From Protaetiibacter larvae (GTDB lineage: Bacteria; Actinomycetota; Actinomycetes; Actinomycetales; Microbacteriaceae), in contig NZ_CP043504.1 in the NCBI RefSeq assembly GCF_008365275.1, forward strand, positions 1,178,001 through 1,242,000: 64,000 bases of DNA. Reading direction: 5' to 3'. The translations under genes were made by a program, and so were the position numbers. Shown here piece by piece: positions 24,806 through 33,286 of this stretch; position 1 is the stretch's first letter; every line of letters begins with the position of its first letter. A model generated the notes under the pieces. That model saw only the letters and a list, made by a program, of their open reading frames with translations. It did no database searches and was not told the origin of the DNA.

Positions 24806-25768
24806 TCAGCGGGTGACGGGGTCGGGGGAGTCGAGCAGGGCCAGCTCGGCGCGGCGGGGGAGACCCTCCCAGTCGCCGGGATGCAGGCACGCGAAGGCGC
24901 CCGCGGTGACGGCCGTCTCGAGTCGCGTCCGGGGCGACAGCCCGGCGTGCCGCTCGGCAAGGTAGCCGGCCACGAAGGCGTCGCCGGCCCCCACGGTGTC
25001 GACGGGGCGGATGGCGCGCGCCGGCACCCGCAGCAGCTCGCCGTCGATGAGGGCGAGGCAGCCGTCCGCGCCGAGCTTGATGATCACCTCGCGCGGCCCG
25101 AGCGCCGCGATGGCGCGCACCGCGGTCTCGGCGTCCCGCGCATCCGGCGCGAGCAGCAGCGCCTCGTCGAGCCCCGCGAACACCACGCTCGCCCGTGCGG
25201 CGATCGCGCGGTAGACGGCCCCGGCATCCCGCTCGCCCCACAGCGAGGCCCGGTGGTTGACGTCGAAGGAGACCGGCACCCCTGCCGCCACCGCCCGCTC
25301 GACGGCGACGTCGAGGGCGGTGAGCGCGGAGCCGGAGATGGCGGCCGTGATGCCCGTCACATGCAGCAGCGCGGCGCCTGCGATGTCCAGTTCGGCGAGG
25401 TCGGCGACGCTCAACCGGCTGCCCGCACTGCCCGCGCGGTAGTAGAGCACGCGTGTCGCGTCGGGGGTGCGACGCTCCTTCACCATGAGGCCGGTGGCGG
25501 CGGGATCGACGATCGCCCGCACCTCGACGCCTTCCGCGCGCAGTTCGCGCACGATCCGACGGCCGAGCGCATCGTCGCCCACCCGGCCGAGCCAGCTGAC
25601 CGCCGTGCCCAGCCGGGCGAGCCCGATCGCCACATTGCTCTCCGCGCCGCCGACCCCGAGGCGCAGCGACGACACCGTCTCGAGCGAGCCGAGCTCGGCG
25701 GGCAGCACGAGCGCCATCGTCTCGCCGAGGGTCACGACCGGGCCGGACATCAGAGGGCCGGACATCAC
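24806..25768 (-). CDS. kdgK: PfkB family sugar kinase, probable 2-keto-3-deoxygluconate kinase
   Basis: Ribokinase-family kinase of 320 residues. LGVGGAESNVAIGLARLG near residue 37 is the sugar-binding start, RVLYYRAGSAGSRLS near 105 fits KDG kinases, and DTVGAGDAFVAGYLAERH near 255 is the ATP-binding PfkB signature with the catalytic Asp. It is coupled by an ATGA overlap to an Eda-type aldolase, so the most likely reaction is phosphorylation of 2-keto-3-deoxygluconate to KDPG, which the aldolase then splits. Another hexulosonate kinase role cannot be excluded. The last gene of the operon, ending at the inverted repeat. Confidence 0.85.
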   Translation of the reverse strand: MMSGPLMSGPVVTLGETMALVLPAELGSLETVSSLRLGVGGAESNVAIGLARLGTAVSWLGRVGDDALGRRIVRELRAEGVEVRAIVDPAATGLMVKERRTPDATRVLYYRAGSAGSRLSVADLAELDIAGAALLHVTGITAAISGSALTALDVAVERAVAAGVPVSFDVNHRASLWGERDAGAVYRAIAARASVVFAGLDEALLLAPDARDAETAVRAIAALGPREVIIKLGADGCLALIDGELLRVPARAIRPVDTVGAGDAFVAGYLAERHAGLSPRTRLETAVTAGAFACLHPGDWEGLPRRAELALLDSPDPVTR

Positions 25769-26412
25769 AGCGCCCCGTCGGCGGATGCCGCCTCGAGCAG
25801 GGCGATCGCGGCAGCGGATGCGGAGCGGATGGTGTCGTGGTCCCCCGCCGCGATCGCGGCGCGGTTCACCATCCAGCTGCCCGAGACGGCGAAGACGGCC
25901 GCGCTCGACAGGTACTCGACGGCGTTGTGAGCGCCGACCCCGCCGCTCGGCATGAACCGCAGCTGCGGGAGCGGCGCGGCGAGCGCCTCGATCGTGGCGA
26001 GCCCGCCGAGGCGGTCGGCGGGGAAGAACTTCACCTCGGTGAGTCCCGCCCGCAGCGCGCGCATCGCCTCGGTGGCGGTGGCGATGCCGGGCAGCGCCGC
26101 GAGGCCCCGGTCGAGTGTGGTGGCGACGACGTCGTCGTCGAAACCGGGGCTCACGATGAACGCAGCCCCGGCATCCGCCGAGCGCTGCACCTGCTCGGGG
26201 GTGAGCACCGTGCCGGCGCCCACCGTGAGCCCCGGCACGGTCGCCATCGCGGCGAGCGCGTCGAGGCCCGCGGGGGTGCGCAGGGTGACTTCAGCGCTCG
26301 TGATGCCGCCCGCGAGGAGGGCGTGCGCGAGGTCGCTCGCGCGTGCGGCGTCGTCGATGACGATCACCGGAACGATGCGGGCGGCCGTGAGGCGCGCGGT
26401 CGTCGTGTGCAT
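25765..26412 (-). CDS. eda: KDPG / KHG aldolase
   Basis: Class I aldolase splitting 2-keto-3-deoxy-6-phosphogluconate into pyruvate and glyceraldehyde-3-phosphate. The Schiff-base Lys is in VKFFPADRLGG (near residue 128), the catalytic Glu and substrate Arg in SAEVTLRTP (near 41 and 45), with GAGTVLTPEQV near 65 and SPGFDDDVV near 88. 215 residues is typical. ATG 26412 is preferred to 26418 because GAAGG then lies at normal spacing. Forms a two-gene operon with kdgK, with a LacI-type palindrome just upstream. No 6-phosphogluconate dehydratase is in the window, so the operon probably serves hexuronate-type substrates. Confidence 0.93.
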   Translation of the reverse strand: MHTTTARLTAARIVPVIVIDDAARASDLAHALLAGGITSAEVTLRTPAGLDALAAMATVPGLTVGAGTVLTPEQVQRSADAGAAFIVSPGFDDDVVATTLDRGLAALPGIATATEAMRALRAGLTEVKFFPADRLGGLATIEALAAPLPQLRFMPSGGVGAHNAVEYLSSAAVFAVSGSWMVNRAAIAAGDHDTIRSASAAAIALLEAASADGAL

Positions 26413-26439
26413 GGCCATCCTTCGCCGTCGAATACGGCG

Positions 26440-26455
26440 ATGATATCGTTTTCAT
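26440..26455. promoter_or_regulatory. LacI-family type operator upstream of eda-kdgK
   Basis: ATGATATCGTTTTCAT is a 16-base near-perfect palindrome (12 of 16 positions symmetric; consensus ATGAWAWCGWTWTCAT) with the central CG typical of LacI/GalR operators. It lies 28 bases before the eda start, in the short gap after the sigma-factor gene, and would overlap the eda promoter. Confidence 0.7.
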
Positions 26456-26461
26456 CCGCGA

Positions 26462-26983
26462 TCAGCCCACGGCGGGCTCGCCGACGAGTGCCGCCGCGAG
26501 CAGCCCGCGCGCCCGCTGGTACCGGGTGCGGGCGGTCGAGGCGTTCACCCCCAGCAGCTCGGCCGCCTCGCCGATGCCGAAGCCGTCCCAGTGCACGAGC
26601 ATCACGAGCTCGCGCAGCTCATCGGGCAGCGCGGCGACCGCGGCCCGCACCTCTCGCCCCTCATCGGAATCCGCCGGATCCCCCGACTGTGCTGCCGCGA
26701 AGCCCGCCAGCTCCAGGTGCAGCCGCTCGGCGAGCGCGAGCCGTCGCCGCACCCCGCGGTGGTGGTTGGCGAGCACGCGCCGGGCGACGCCGAACAGCCA
26801 CATCCGGGCCCGTTCCGGGTCGTCGGGCAGTTCGCGTCGGCGGCGCCACGCGATAAGCAGCGCCTCGCCGAGCAGGTCGGCGGCATCCTCCGCGGGGCTG
26901 ACGCGGCGCACGAGGTAGCCGAGCAGATCACCACTCGCGCTGTCGACGAGCGCACGGACACGGGCGGCGGTGTCGGCGTTCAC
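26462..26983 (-). CDS. ECF-type RNA polymerase sigma factor
   Basis: Sigma-70 family factor of 173 residues with only regions 2 and 4. Region 2: LLGYLVRRVSPAEDAADLLGEALLIAWRRRRELPDDPERARMWLFGVAR, near residues 20-70, including the core-binding and -10-recognition helices. Region 4: LPDELRELVMLVHWDGFGIGEAAELLGVNASTARTRYQRARGLL, near 118-162, the helix-turn-helix for -35. GTG 26983 overlaps the stop of the upstream membrane-protein gene (GTGA). The coupled membrane protein may control or be controlled by it, although it lacks a recognisable zinc anti-sigma motif. Confidence 0.87.
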   Translation of the reverse strand: MNADTAARVRALVDSASGDLLGYLVRRVSPAEDAADLLGEALLIAWRRRRELPDDPERARMWLFGVARRVLANHHRGVRRRLALAERLHLELAGFAAAQSGDPADSDEGREVRAAVAALPDELRELVMLVHWDGFGIGEAAELLGVNASTARTRYQRARGLLAAALVGEPAVG

Positions 26984-27477
26984 TCGCAACTCAGCTGCGT
27001 GGACTTGCCCGAGGCGGGGTCGACGACGAAGACCCTCAGGGTCGAATCGGAGGGGTTCACCTCGCCTAAGTCGTCCATCCGGACGCTGAACGTCGTCGAC
27101 TCCCCGTTCTCGAGCGGTCCGATCTCAGCGTCGTCGAGCGGCACGGTCGTGCCCTCCTCGAACACGATCGAGCACAGCACTCGACCGTCGTCGGCGGACA
27201 CCACGGTGAGGCTCGCCCCGAACACGTCGTGATCGCCGGAGCCGCTGCTCCCGTCGGCGAACGCCGTACCCACCCCGAAGCTCAGCAGCGAGAGCACCCC
27301 GATGCCCGCGCCGAGCATCAGACGTCGCCGTCCGCGGGGAGTGCGTGCGCGCGGGATCGCCTGGGCGACGAGCCCGTCGAGCTCGATGCGCACCGCGGTG
27401 TCGTGGGCGGGATCCGCGGGGCGTGCTGCGGCCAGCATCCGGTCGAGCTCGGGATCGAGTTGCTGCATCGTCGGCAT
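26980..27477 (-). CDS. Single-pass membrane protein coupled to the sigma factor
   Basis: Unrecognised 165-residue protein: a cytoplasmic N-terminus of about 50 residues (QQLDPELDRMLAAARPADP, then a basic PRARTPRGRRR stretch), one membrane helix near residues 52-73 (LMLGAGIGVLSLLSFGVGTA), and an outside beta-rich domain with VLCSIVFEEGTTVPLDDAEIGPLENG and a C-terminal QLSCE. The two Cys outside could pair. It lies directly before and overlaps the ECF sigma gene, the usual place for an anti-sigma factor in reverse order, but the N-terminus lacks HxxxCxxC. Function is therefore open. Confidence 0.65.
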   Translation of the reverse strand: MPTMQQLDPELDRMLAAARPADPAHDTAVRIELDGLVAQAIPRARTPRGRRRLMLGAGIGVLSLLSFGVGTAFADGSSGSGDHDVFGASLTVVSADDGRVLCSIVFEEGTTVPLDDAEIGPLENGESTTFSVRMDDLGEVNPSDSTLRVFVVDPASGKSTQLSCE

Positions 27478-27544
27478 CCTCACGTGTCGCGGGCTCATCA
27501 TGCCCGATATCCGATACATGTCCGGATGAGCGCCGTCTGTCTGA

Positions 27545-27643
27545 GTGATCTCGAGACGCGGCGCTTCGCGGCGCTCCTCGATCACCTGGGTCTCGAGGTG
27601 ATCGAGGAGCGCGCCGCGCAGCGGCACGCGTCTCGAGATCACC
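27545..27643. repeat. Inverted pair of interspersed repeats upstream of mfd
   Basis: GTGATCTCGAGACGC...GCGCTCCTCGATCACC is followed immediately by its inverted counterpart GGTGATCGAGGAGCGC...GCGTCTCGAGATCACC. The family is the same as elsewhere in the window, but here it sits between divergent genes and borders the mfd promoter. Confidence 0.8.
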
Positions 27644-27661
27644 GGCGTCACCGGTGCGGCG

Positions 27662-27667
27662 TAGGCT
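27662..27667 (+). promoter_or_regulatory. Leaderless -10 (TAGGCT) for mfd
   Basis: TAGGCT, six bases, then GTG at 27674. No ribosome-binding site. Confidence 0.55.
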
Positions 27668-27673
27668 CGGGAT

Positions 27674-30600
27674 GTGGGTCTCGCGTCATTGATTCCGGTG
27701 CTGGCGCGCGCCCATACCTTCGCCACCGCGCTTGCGAGCGCGAGCACCGACGGCGACTTCTCGGCCGTTGAGGGCCTGCGGGTGCCGCTGCTGGCGGGGC
27801 TGCTCGCCCGCCGCAGCGTGAGCGCCGGCCGCGGTCAGGCGCTGCTCGCGATCACCGCGACGAGCCGCGAGTCGCAGGCGGTCGCCGAGGCTTTCGCATC
27901 CTGGGCGCCGGACGCCCTCGTGCTGCCGTTCCCCGCCTGGGAGACCCTGCCGCACGAGCGTCTGAGCCCCTCCGCCGAGACGGTCGGCCGACGACTGCGG
28001 AGCCTGCGCGAGCTGCGCCGTTGGCAGGAAGGCCCGCGCGAGCGCCCCCTCGTGCTCGTCGCCTCGGTGCGCGCCGCCCTGCAACCGCTCGCCCCCGGCC
28101 TCGACGTGCTCGAGCCGATCGCCCTCACCCCGGGCGGTCGCGGATACGAGCTCGCCTCTCTCGCGATCCGCCTCGCCGAGCTCGCCTACAGCCGCGTCGA
28201 CCTGGTCACCCGTCGCGGCGAATTCGCGGTGCGCGGCGGCATCCTCGACGTCTTCCCCCCGGACGCCGAGCACCCCGTGCGCGCCGAGTTCTTCGGCGAC
28301 GAGCTCGAGCAGCTGCGCGGCTTCTCGGTGGCCGACCAGCGTTCGCTCCCCGGCGAGGTGGCGACGGTCGAGCTGCCGCCGGCTCGCGAACTGCTGCTCA
28401 CGGACGCCGTGCAGCAGCGGGCGCGCGAGCTGCAGCACGAGTTCGCCGCCATCGCGCCGATGCTCGCGAAGATCGCCGAAGGCATCCCGGTGGAGGGCAT
28501 GGAGTCGCTCACGCCGGCCCTCGTCGGGCGGCTCGTGCCGCTCACCGACTACCTGCCGGACGATGCCGCGGTCGCCGTGCTCTCGCCCGAGCGGGTCGCG
28601 ACGCGGTCGCTCAGCCTCTCGGAGACGAACCGCGAGTTCCTGGAGGCGGCCTGGTCGGCCGCCACCGCGGGTGCTGCGGCCCCCATCGACCTGCAGGGCA
28701 GCCTCGACACGGGCGACTTCCTCACCGTCTCCGGTCTGCAGCTCCAGGCGCGCCCGCGATCCTGGTGGACGATCAGCCCCTTCGATGCGGGCGACGACGA
28801 GGTGGCCCGCATCGACGCCCGCGCCATCCCGAGCTTTGCCGGCCAGGCGGACGGTGCCGCCGGTCACGTCGCGAACCTGCTGAAGGGCGAATGGTCGGTC
28901 GCGATCGCTGCCGCCGGTCACGGGCTCGTCGACCGAGCCGCCCAGGTGCTCGCCGAGCACGGCATGGCGGCGCGCGTCGTGGATGCGGTGCCCGCCGACC
29001 CGGAACCGGGTGTCGCCTACCTCGTCATGGGGGGTGTCGAGGGCGGTTTCGAGCTCGACGAGGCACGCCTCGCGCTGCTGAGCGAGGCCGAGTTCTACGG
29101 GCGCGCGGTCGGCATCGACTCCCGCCAGCCGAAGAAGCTCGCGAGCCGCCGCCGCAACGTCGTGGACCCGCTGCAGTTGAAGGCGGGTGACCACGTCGTG
29201 CACGAGACCCACGGCATCGGGCGCTTCGTCGAGCTCGTCACGCGCGAGGTCGCGGGCGGCGGGCGGGTCTCGCGCGGCCCGCTCGGCACCCAGCACGAGA
29301 AGGTCACCCGCGAGTACCTCGTGATCGAGTACGCGCCGTCGAAGCGCGGGCAGCCGGGCGACCGGCTGTACGTGCCCACCGATCAGCTCGACCAGCTCAC
29401 CCGCTATGTGGGCGGCGAGAACCCGGCGCTCAGCAAGATGGGCGGATCCGATTGGGCGGCCGCCAAGGGCAAGGCCCGCAAGGCGGTGCGCGACATCGCC
29501 GTCGAGCTCGTCAAGCTCTACAGCGCGCGGATGGCGAGCGCCGGCCACGCCTTCGGCCCCGACACCCCGTGGCAGCGCGAGCTCGAGGAGGCGTTCCCTT
29601 TTGCCGAGACCCCCGACCAGCTGCAGACCATCGACGAGGTGAAGGCCGACATGGAGCGGCCCATCCCGATGGATCGCCTCATCTCGGGCGACGTCGGCTA
29701 CGGCAAGACCGAGATCGCGGTGCGCGCCGCCTTCAAAGCGGTGCAGGACGGCAAGCAGGTGGCGATGCTCGTGCCCACCACGCTGCTCGTGCGCCAGCAC
29801 CTCGAGACCTTCACGGAACGCTTCGCAGGGTTCCCCGTGCACCTGCGGGCGCTCAGCCGGTTCCAGACCGAGAAGGAGTCGAAGGCCACCATCGAGGGGC
29901 TGGAACGCGGCGAGGTGGATGTCGTGATCGGCACGCACCGGCTGCTCTCCGAGCAGGTGCGGTTCAAGGATCTGGGGCTCGTCATCATCGACGAGGAGCA
30001 GCGCTTCGGGGTGGAGCACAAGGACGCCCTCAAGAAGCTCAAGACCAATGTCGACATCCTCGCGATGAGCGCCACCCCCATCCCGCGCACTCTCGAGATG
30101 GCGGTCACCGGCATCCGCGAGATGTCGACCCTCGCGACCCCGCCCGAGGACCGGCACCCGATCCTCACCTATGTGGGGCCGCGGAGCGACAAGCAGATCA
30201 CCGCCGCGATCCGCCGCGAGCTGCTGCGCGAGGGGCAGGTGTTCTTCGTGCACAACCGGGTGTCGTCGATCAATCGGGTGGCGGCCGAGATCGCCGAGCT
30301 CGTGCCGGAGGCGCGCATCGCGGTCGCCCACGGGCAGCTCTCGGAGCATGTGCTCGAGCAGGTGATCGTGGACTTCTGGGAGCGCAAGTTCGATGTGCTC
30401 GTGACGACGACGATCATCGAGACCGGCATCGACATCGCCAACGCGAACACCCTCATCATCGACGCGGCCGACAAGTACGGTCTCAGCCAGCTGCACCAGA
30501 TCCGCGGGCGGGTGGGTCGCGGTCGCGAGCGCGCCTACGCCTACTTCCTGTTCGACGGCGACAAGCCGCTCACCGAGACCGCCCAGGACCGCCTCGAGAC

Positions 30601-31231
30601 GATCGCCGCCAACAACGAGCTCGGCGGCGGCATGCAGATCGCCCTCAAGGATCTCGAGATCCGCGGCGCCGGCAACCTGCTGGGCGGCGAGCAGTCGGGG
30701 CACATCGCGGGCGTCGGCTTTGACCTGTACCTGCGGATGATCGGCGAGGCGGTCTCGGCGTTCCGCGGGGATGTCGCGGAGGGCCAGACCGAGCTGCGGC
30801 TCGAGCTGCCGGTGGATGCCCGCATCCCGGAGCACTACATCGAGTCGGAGCGGCTGCGGCTGGAGGCGTACCAGAAGCTGTCGACGGCGTCGGCGCCCGC
30901 CTCGCCCGACGAGACGCTCGACCGGGTGATCGAGGAGCTCGTCGACCGCTACGGCGAGCTGCCGGAGGCCGTGCAGCAGCTCGTGGCGGTGTCGCGCTTG
31001 CGGCGTCAGGCGCAGAAGGCGGGCCTCGGCGAGGTGGTCGCGATGGGCGGACGGATGCGGCTCGCGCCGCTGGAGGTGCCCGACTCCATCCAGGTGCGGT
31101 TGCAGCGCATGTACCCGGGGGTGAAGTTCTTCGCGGCCCAGCGTGCGGTGAACGTGCCCATGCCGGAGGGTCTGGAGGATGCCGAGCTGATCGCCTGGGT
31201 GGGGCAGCTGCTGACGGCCGCGACGGGCTGA
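27674..31231 (+). CDS. mfd: Transcription-repair coupling factor
   Basis: ATP-driven translocase that removes RNA polymerase stalled at DNA lesions and recruits UvrA. The N-terminal UvrB-like domains (residues 1-350) contain the LPFPAWETLPHERLSP segment. The RNA polymerase interaction domain follows (GDHVVHETHGIGRFVEL near 505). The helicase core has Walker A GDVGYGKTEIAVRAAFKA near 672, DEEQ at about 774, MSATPIPRTLEMAVTG near 800 and the RecG-like QLHQIRGRVGRGRERAYAYFL near 940, and the C-terminal domain lies beyond residue 1040. 1185 residues is normal. Confidence 0.97.
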   Translation: MGLASLIPVLARAHTFATALASASTDGDFSAVEGLRVPLLAGLLARRSVSAGRGQALLAITATSRESQAVAEAFASWAPDALVLPFPAWETLPHERLSPSAETVGRRLRSLRELRRWQEGPRERPLVLVASVRAALQPLAPGLDVLEPIALTPGGRGYELASLAIRLAELAYSRVDLVTRRGEFAVRGGILDVFPPDAEHPVRAEFFGDELEQLRGFSVADQRSLPGEVATVELPPARELLLTDAVQQRARELQHEFAAIAPMLAKIAEGIPVEGMESLTPALVGRLVPLTDYLPDDAAVAVLSPERVATRSLSLSETNREFLEAAWSAATAGAAAPIDLQGSLDTGDFLTVSGLQLQARPRSWWTISPFDAGDDEVARIDARAIPSFAGQADGAAGHVANLLKGEWSVAIAAAGHGLVDRAAQVLAEHGMAARVVDAVPADPEPGVAYLVMGGVEGGFELDEARLALLSEAEFYGRAVGIDSRQPKKLASRRRNVVDPLQLKAGDHVVHETHGIGRFVELVTREVAGGGRVSRGPLGTQHEKVTREYLVIEYAPSKRGQPGDRLYVPTDQLDQLTRYVGGENPALSKMGGSDWAAAKGKARKAVRDIAVELVKLYSARMASAGHAFGPDTPWQRELEEAFPFAETPDQLQTIDEVKADMERPIPMDRLISGDVGYGKTEIAVRAAFKAVQDGKQVAMLVPTTLLVRQHLETFTERFAGFPVHLRALSRFQTEKESKATIEGLERGEVDVVIGTHRLLSEQVRFKDLGLVIIDEEQRFGVEHKDALKKLKTNVDILAMSATPIPRTLEMAVTGIREMSTLATPPEDRHPILTYVGPRSDKQITAAIRRELLREGQVFFVHNRVSSINRVAAEIAELVPEARIAVAHGQLSEHVLEQVIVDFWERKFDVLVTTTIIETGIDIANANTLIIDAADKYGLSQLHQIRGRVGRGRERAYAYFLFDGDKPLTETAQDRLETIAANNELGGGMQIALKDLEIRGAGNLLGGEQSGHIAGVGFDLYLRMIGEAVSAFRGDVAEGQTELRLELPVDARIPEHYIESERLRLEAYQKLSTASAPASPDETLDRVIEELVDRYGELPEAVQQLVAVSRLRRQAQKAGLGEVVAMGGRMRLAPLEVPDSIQVRLQRMYPGVKFFAAQRAVNVPMPEGLEDAELIAWVGQLLTAATG

Positions 31232-31235
31232 ACCG

Positions 31236-32528
31236 TTGGCCTCGCGACCACCGTCCCGCTGGCGCCGCGCCCTCGTCGAGGCGCTCCTCACCGTCGCCGC
31301 CGTCGCCGCGACCGCCGGCACCGCGTGGCTGCTCGCCCCGGAACCCGGCCCGGTGACCTTGGCCGGCATGCTCGCGATGACCCTCTCGCGCAGCCAGCTC
31401 GAGCGCGACGTGCGCGGCCGGGTCGAGGCCGCGATCGCCCTGCCGGTCATCGGCCTCGCCGCGGCGGGCACCGGCGCGCTGCTGGTCGGGGTGCCCTGGG
31501 CGGGCGCGGCGGTCTATGTGCTCGCGATGTTCGCCTCCGTGTGGGTGCGTCGCTTCGGCGCCCGCTGGCGGCGCATCGGGGCCCTGCTCGCGCTGCCGTT
31601 CATCGCCGTGCTGATCGCCCCCGCGCCGCATCCGAGCGGCTGGGGCGCGGTCGGGGCGGTGTTCCCGGCGATCATCGCGCTCGTGGCCTTCGGGTGGGTG
31701 ACCGTGCTGCAGCTGCTGGCCCGCGGCCTCCGGATGCTGCCCCCCGCGGTGCCCCCGACATCGGACGCGGATCGTGCCTCGACCTTGCGCCCGAGCGCCT
31801 CGACGCGGCTCGCGATCCAGCTCGCCGCATCCGTCGCGGTCGCCTTCGTCGTCGGCTTCACGGTGTTCGCGGATCGCTGGGCGTGGATCGTGCTCACCGT
31901 GGTGGTGGTCGCGCTCGGCAACGCGGGGCGCGCGGATGTGCTCGCGAAGGGCGTGCAGCGGGTCGCGGGCGCCGCCGTCGGCACGGTGCTCGCCGTCGGC
32001 TGCGCGGGCATCGCGATCTCGCCGGGGGCGGGGGTCGCGGTGCTCGCGGTCGCGCTGTTCCTCGCGGTGCTGCTGCGGCCGGTGGCCTACCTGTGGTGGG
32101 CGCTGTTCTTCACCCTCGCACTCGCCGTGCTGCAACAGCTCACCGGCGGCGGCTTCGTGCTGGGGGAGCGGCTCGAGGAGATCGCACTCGGCACGGTGCT
32201 CGCGCTCGCGGCGGCCTGGTTCCTGCTGCCGGTGCGCACCGAGCTCGTGCTGCGTCGGCGGCTCGGCGAGGTGCTCGCCGCCCTGCAGGAGGGCTCGGAT
32301 GCGGAGCTCGCCGCCGCGGTCGCGCGCCTCGACAAGGCGGCGGCGCCCTACGGGCCGCTGCTGCGCATCCGTCCGGGCGCCCGGCGCCCGCGGGCCGCCG
32401 GCTGGATCGCCGCCACCCGTCGGGCGCTCGCCGGCCCGCGCCCGCCTGCCGCTCGCGTGGGGGCCGCGCGCCGCGCCGTGCGCGAGCCCGACGCGTTGCA
32501 GGCCGCGCTCGACGCTCTTGCGGGCTGA
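31236..32528 (+). CDS. FUSC-like integral membrane protein
   Basis: Membrane protein of 430 residues with two blocks of about five or six helices (residues 12-155 and 193-330). A hydrophilic linker (PPTSDADRASTLRPS) introduces the second block RLAIQLAASVAVAFVVGFTVFADRWAWIVLTVVVV, a pattern found in FUSC/aromatic-acid-exporter-like proteins. The C-terminal 100 residues are cytoplasmic and helical. Probably an efflux protein of unknown substrate. TTG start at 31236, only four bases after the mfd stop, so probably co-transcribed with mfd. A later in-frame start is possible. Confidence 0.65.
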   Translation: MASRPPSRWRRALVEALLTVAAVAATAGTAWLLAPEPGPVTLAGMLAMTLSRSQLERDVRGRVEAAIALPVIGLAAAGTGALLVGVPWAGAAVYVLAMFASVWVRRFGARWRRIGALLALPFIAVLIAPAPHPSGWGAVGAVFPAIIALVAFGWVTVLQLLARGLRMLPPAVPPTSDADRASTLRPSASTRLAIQLAASVAVAFVVGFTVFADRWAWIVLTVVVVALGNAGRADVLAKGVQRVAGAAVGTVLAVGCAGIAISPGAGVAVLAVALFLAVLLRPVAYLWWALFFTLALAVLQQLTGGGFVLGERLEEIALGTVLALAAAWFLLPVRTELVLRRRLGEVLAALQEGSDAELAAAVARLDKAAAPYGPLLRIRPGARRPRAAGWIAATRRALAGPRPPAARVGAARRAVREPDALQAALDALAG

Positions 32529-32548
32529 TCTCGGGACCACGGGCGCAG

Positions 32549-32554
32549 TAGCGT
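32549..32554 (+). promoter_or_regulatory. Leaderless -10 (TAGCGT) for the hexapeptide protein
   Basis: TAGCGT, six bases, then ATG at 32561. Confidence 0.55.
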
Positions 32555-32560
32555 GGTGCC

Positions 32561-33160
32561 ATGCTGTTCGAGCACCTCGGGCACCGCCCGCGCGTCGACC
32601 CCACCGCGGTGATCGCACCGACCGCCGTGGTGAGCGGCGAGGTGACGATCGGCCCCGGATGCCAGATCCTGCACGGTGCCGTGATCAGCGCCGAGGGCGG
32701 TCCGATCACGATCGGGGAGTCGAGCATCGTCATGGAGAACGCCCTGCTGCGGGCGAGCGCGAGCGATCCGCTGCACCTCGGCGACCATGTGCTCGTCGGC
32801 CCGCTCGCGTCGATCTCGGGGGCGACGATCGGCGACGAGGTGTTCCTCGCCACCGGTTCCCGGATCTTCAACGGCGCCCGCATCGGCGACCGCAGCGAGG
32901 TGCGCATCAACGCCGTCGTGCACCTGCGCACCGTGCTGCCCGCCGAATCGGTGGTGCCGATCGGCTGGGTCGCGGTCGGCGATCCGCCGAGCATCCTGAG
33001 CCCCGACAAGCATGAGGAGATCTGGGCGATCCAGCAGGGGCTCGACTTCCCCGGCTACGTCTTCGGCCTCGACCGCGGCACCCCGGACCTCATGGTGCAG
33101 CTCACCGAGCGCTACGCGCGCCACCTCGCGCGGCACGCCGACGACACGCCGAGCGACTGA
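32561..33160 (+). CDS. Gamma-carbonic-anhydrase-like hexapeptide-repeat protein
   Basis: Protein of 199 residues folding as a left-handed beta-helix: repeated hexapeptides such as PTAVVSGEVTIGPGCQILHGAVI, PITIGESSIVMEN, HLGDHVLVGPLASISGATIGDEVFLATGS and ARIGDRSEVRINAVVHL. Family members (YrdA, CaiE, gamma-CA) are trimers with a metal held by three His between subunits. Here candidate His occur in LHGAVI, GDHVLV and VVHLRT, but the exact triad of active carbonic anhydrase is not certain, so activity is open. The C-terminal helix carries LTERYARHLARH. A single gene with a leaderless start. Confidence 0.8.
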   Translation: MLFEHLGHRPRVDPTAVIAPTAVVSGEVTIGPGCQILHGAVISAEGGPITIGESSIVMENALLRASASDPLHLGDHVLVGPLASISGATIGDEVFLATGSRIFNGARIGDRSEVRINAVVHLRTVLPAESVVPIGWVAVGDPPSILSPDKHEEIWAIQQGLDFPGYVFGLDRGTPDLMVQLTERYARHLARHADDTPSD

Positions 33161-33286
33161 CGCGCCGTCCGGCACCGCCGACTCCGGATGGTGACCTCCC
33201 GGTAACAAGCCGTTGACATCGCCCGGCTTGAGTGGAACTCCGCGGCGGGGGCCGCGGCGCGGTCGTCGGGGGAGAGGTTGTCGCAC

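Noticed and set aside
27686-31471. A 1261-codon open frame antisense to mfd
   Set aside because: It mirrors mfd codon structure in very GC-rich DNA and shows low-complexity His/Arg/Gly/Leu sequence with no domain; mfd on the plus strand has all family motifs.
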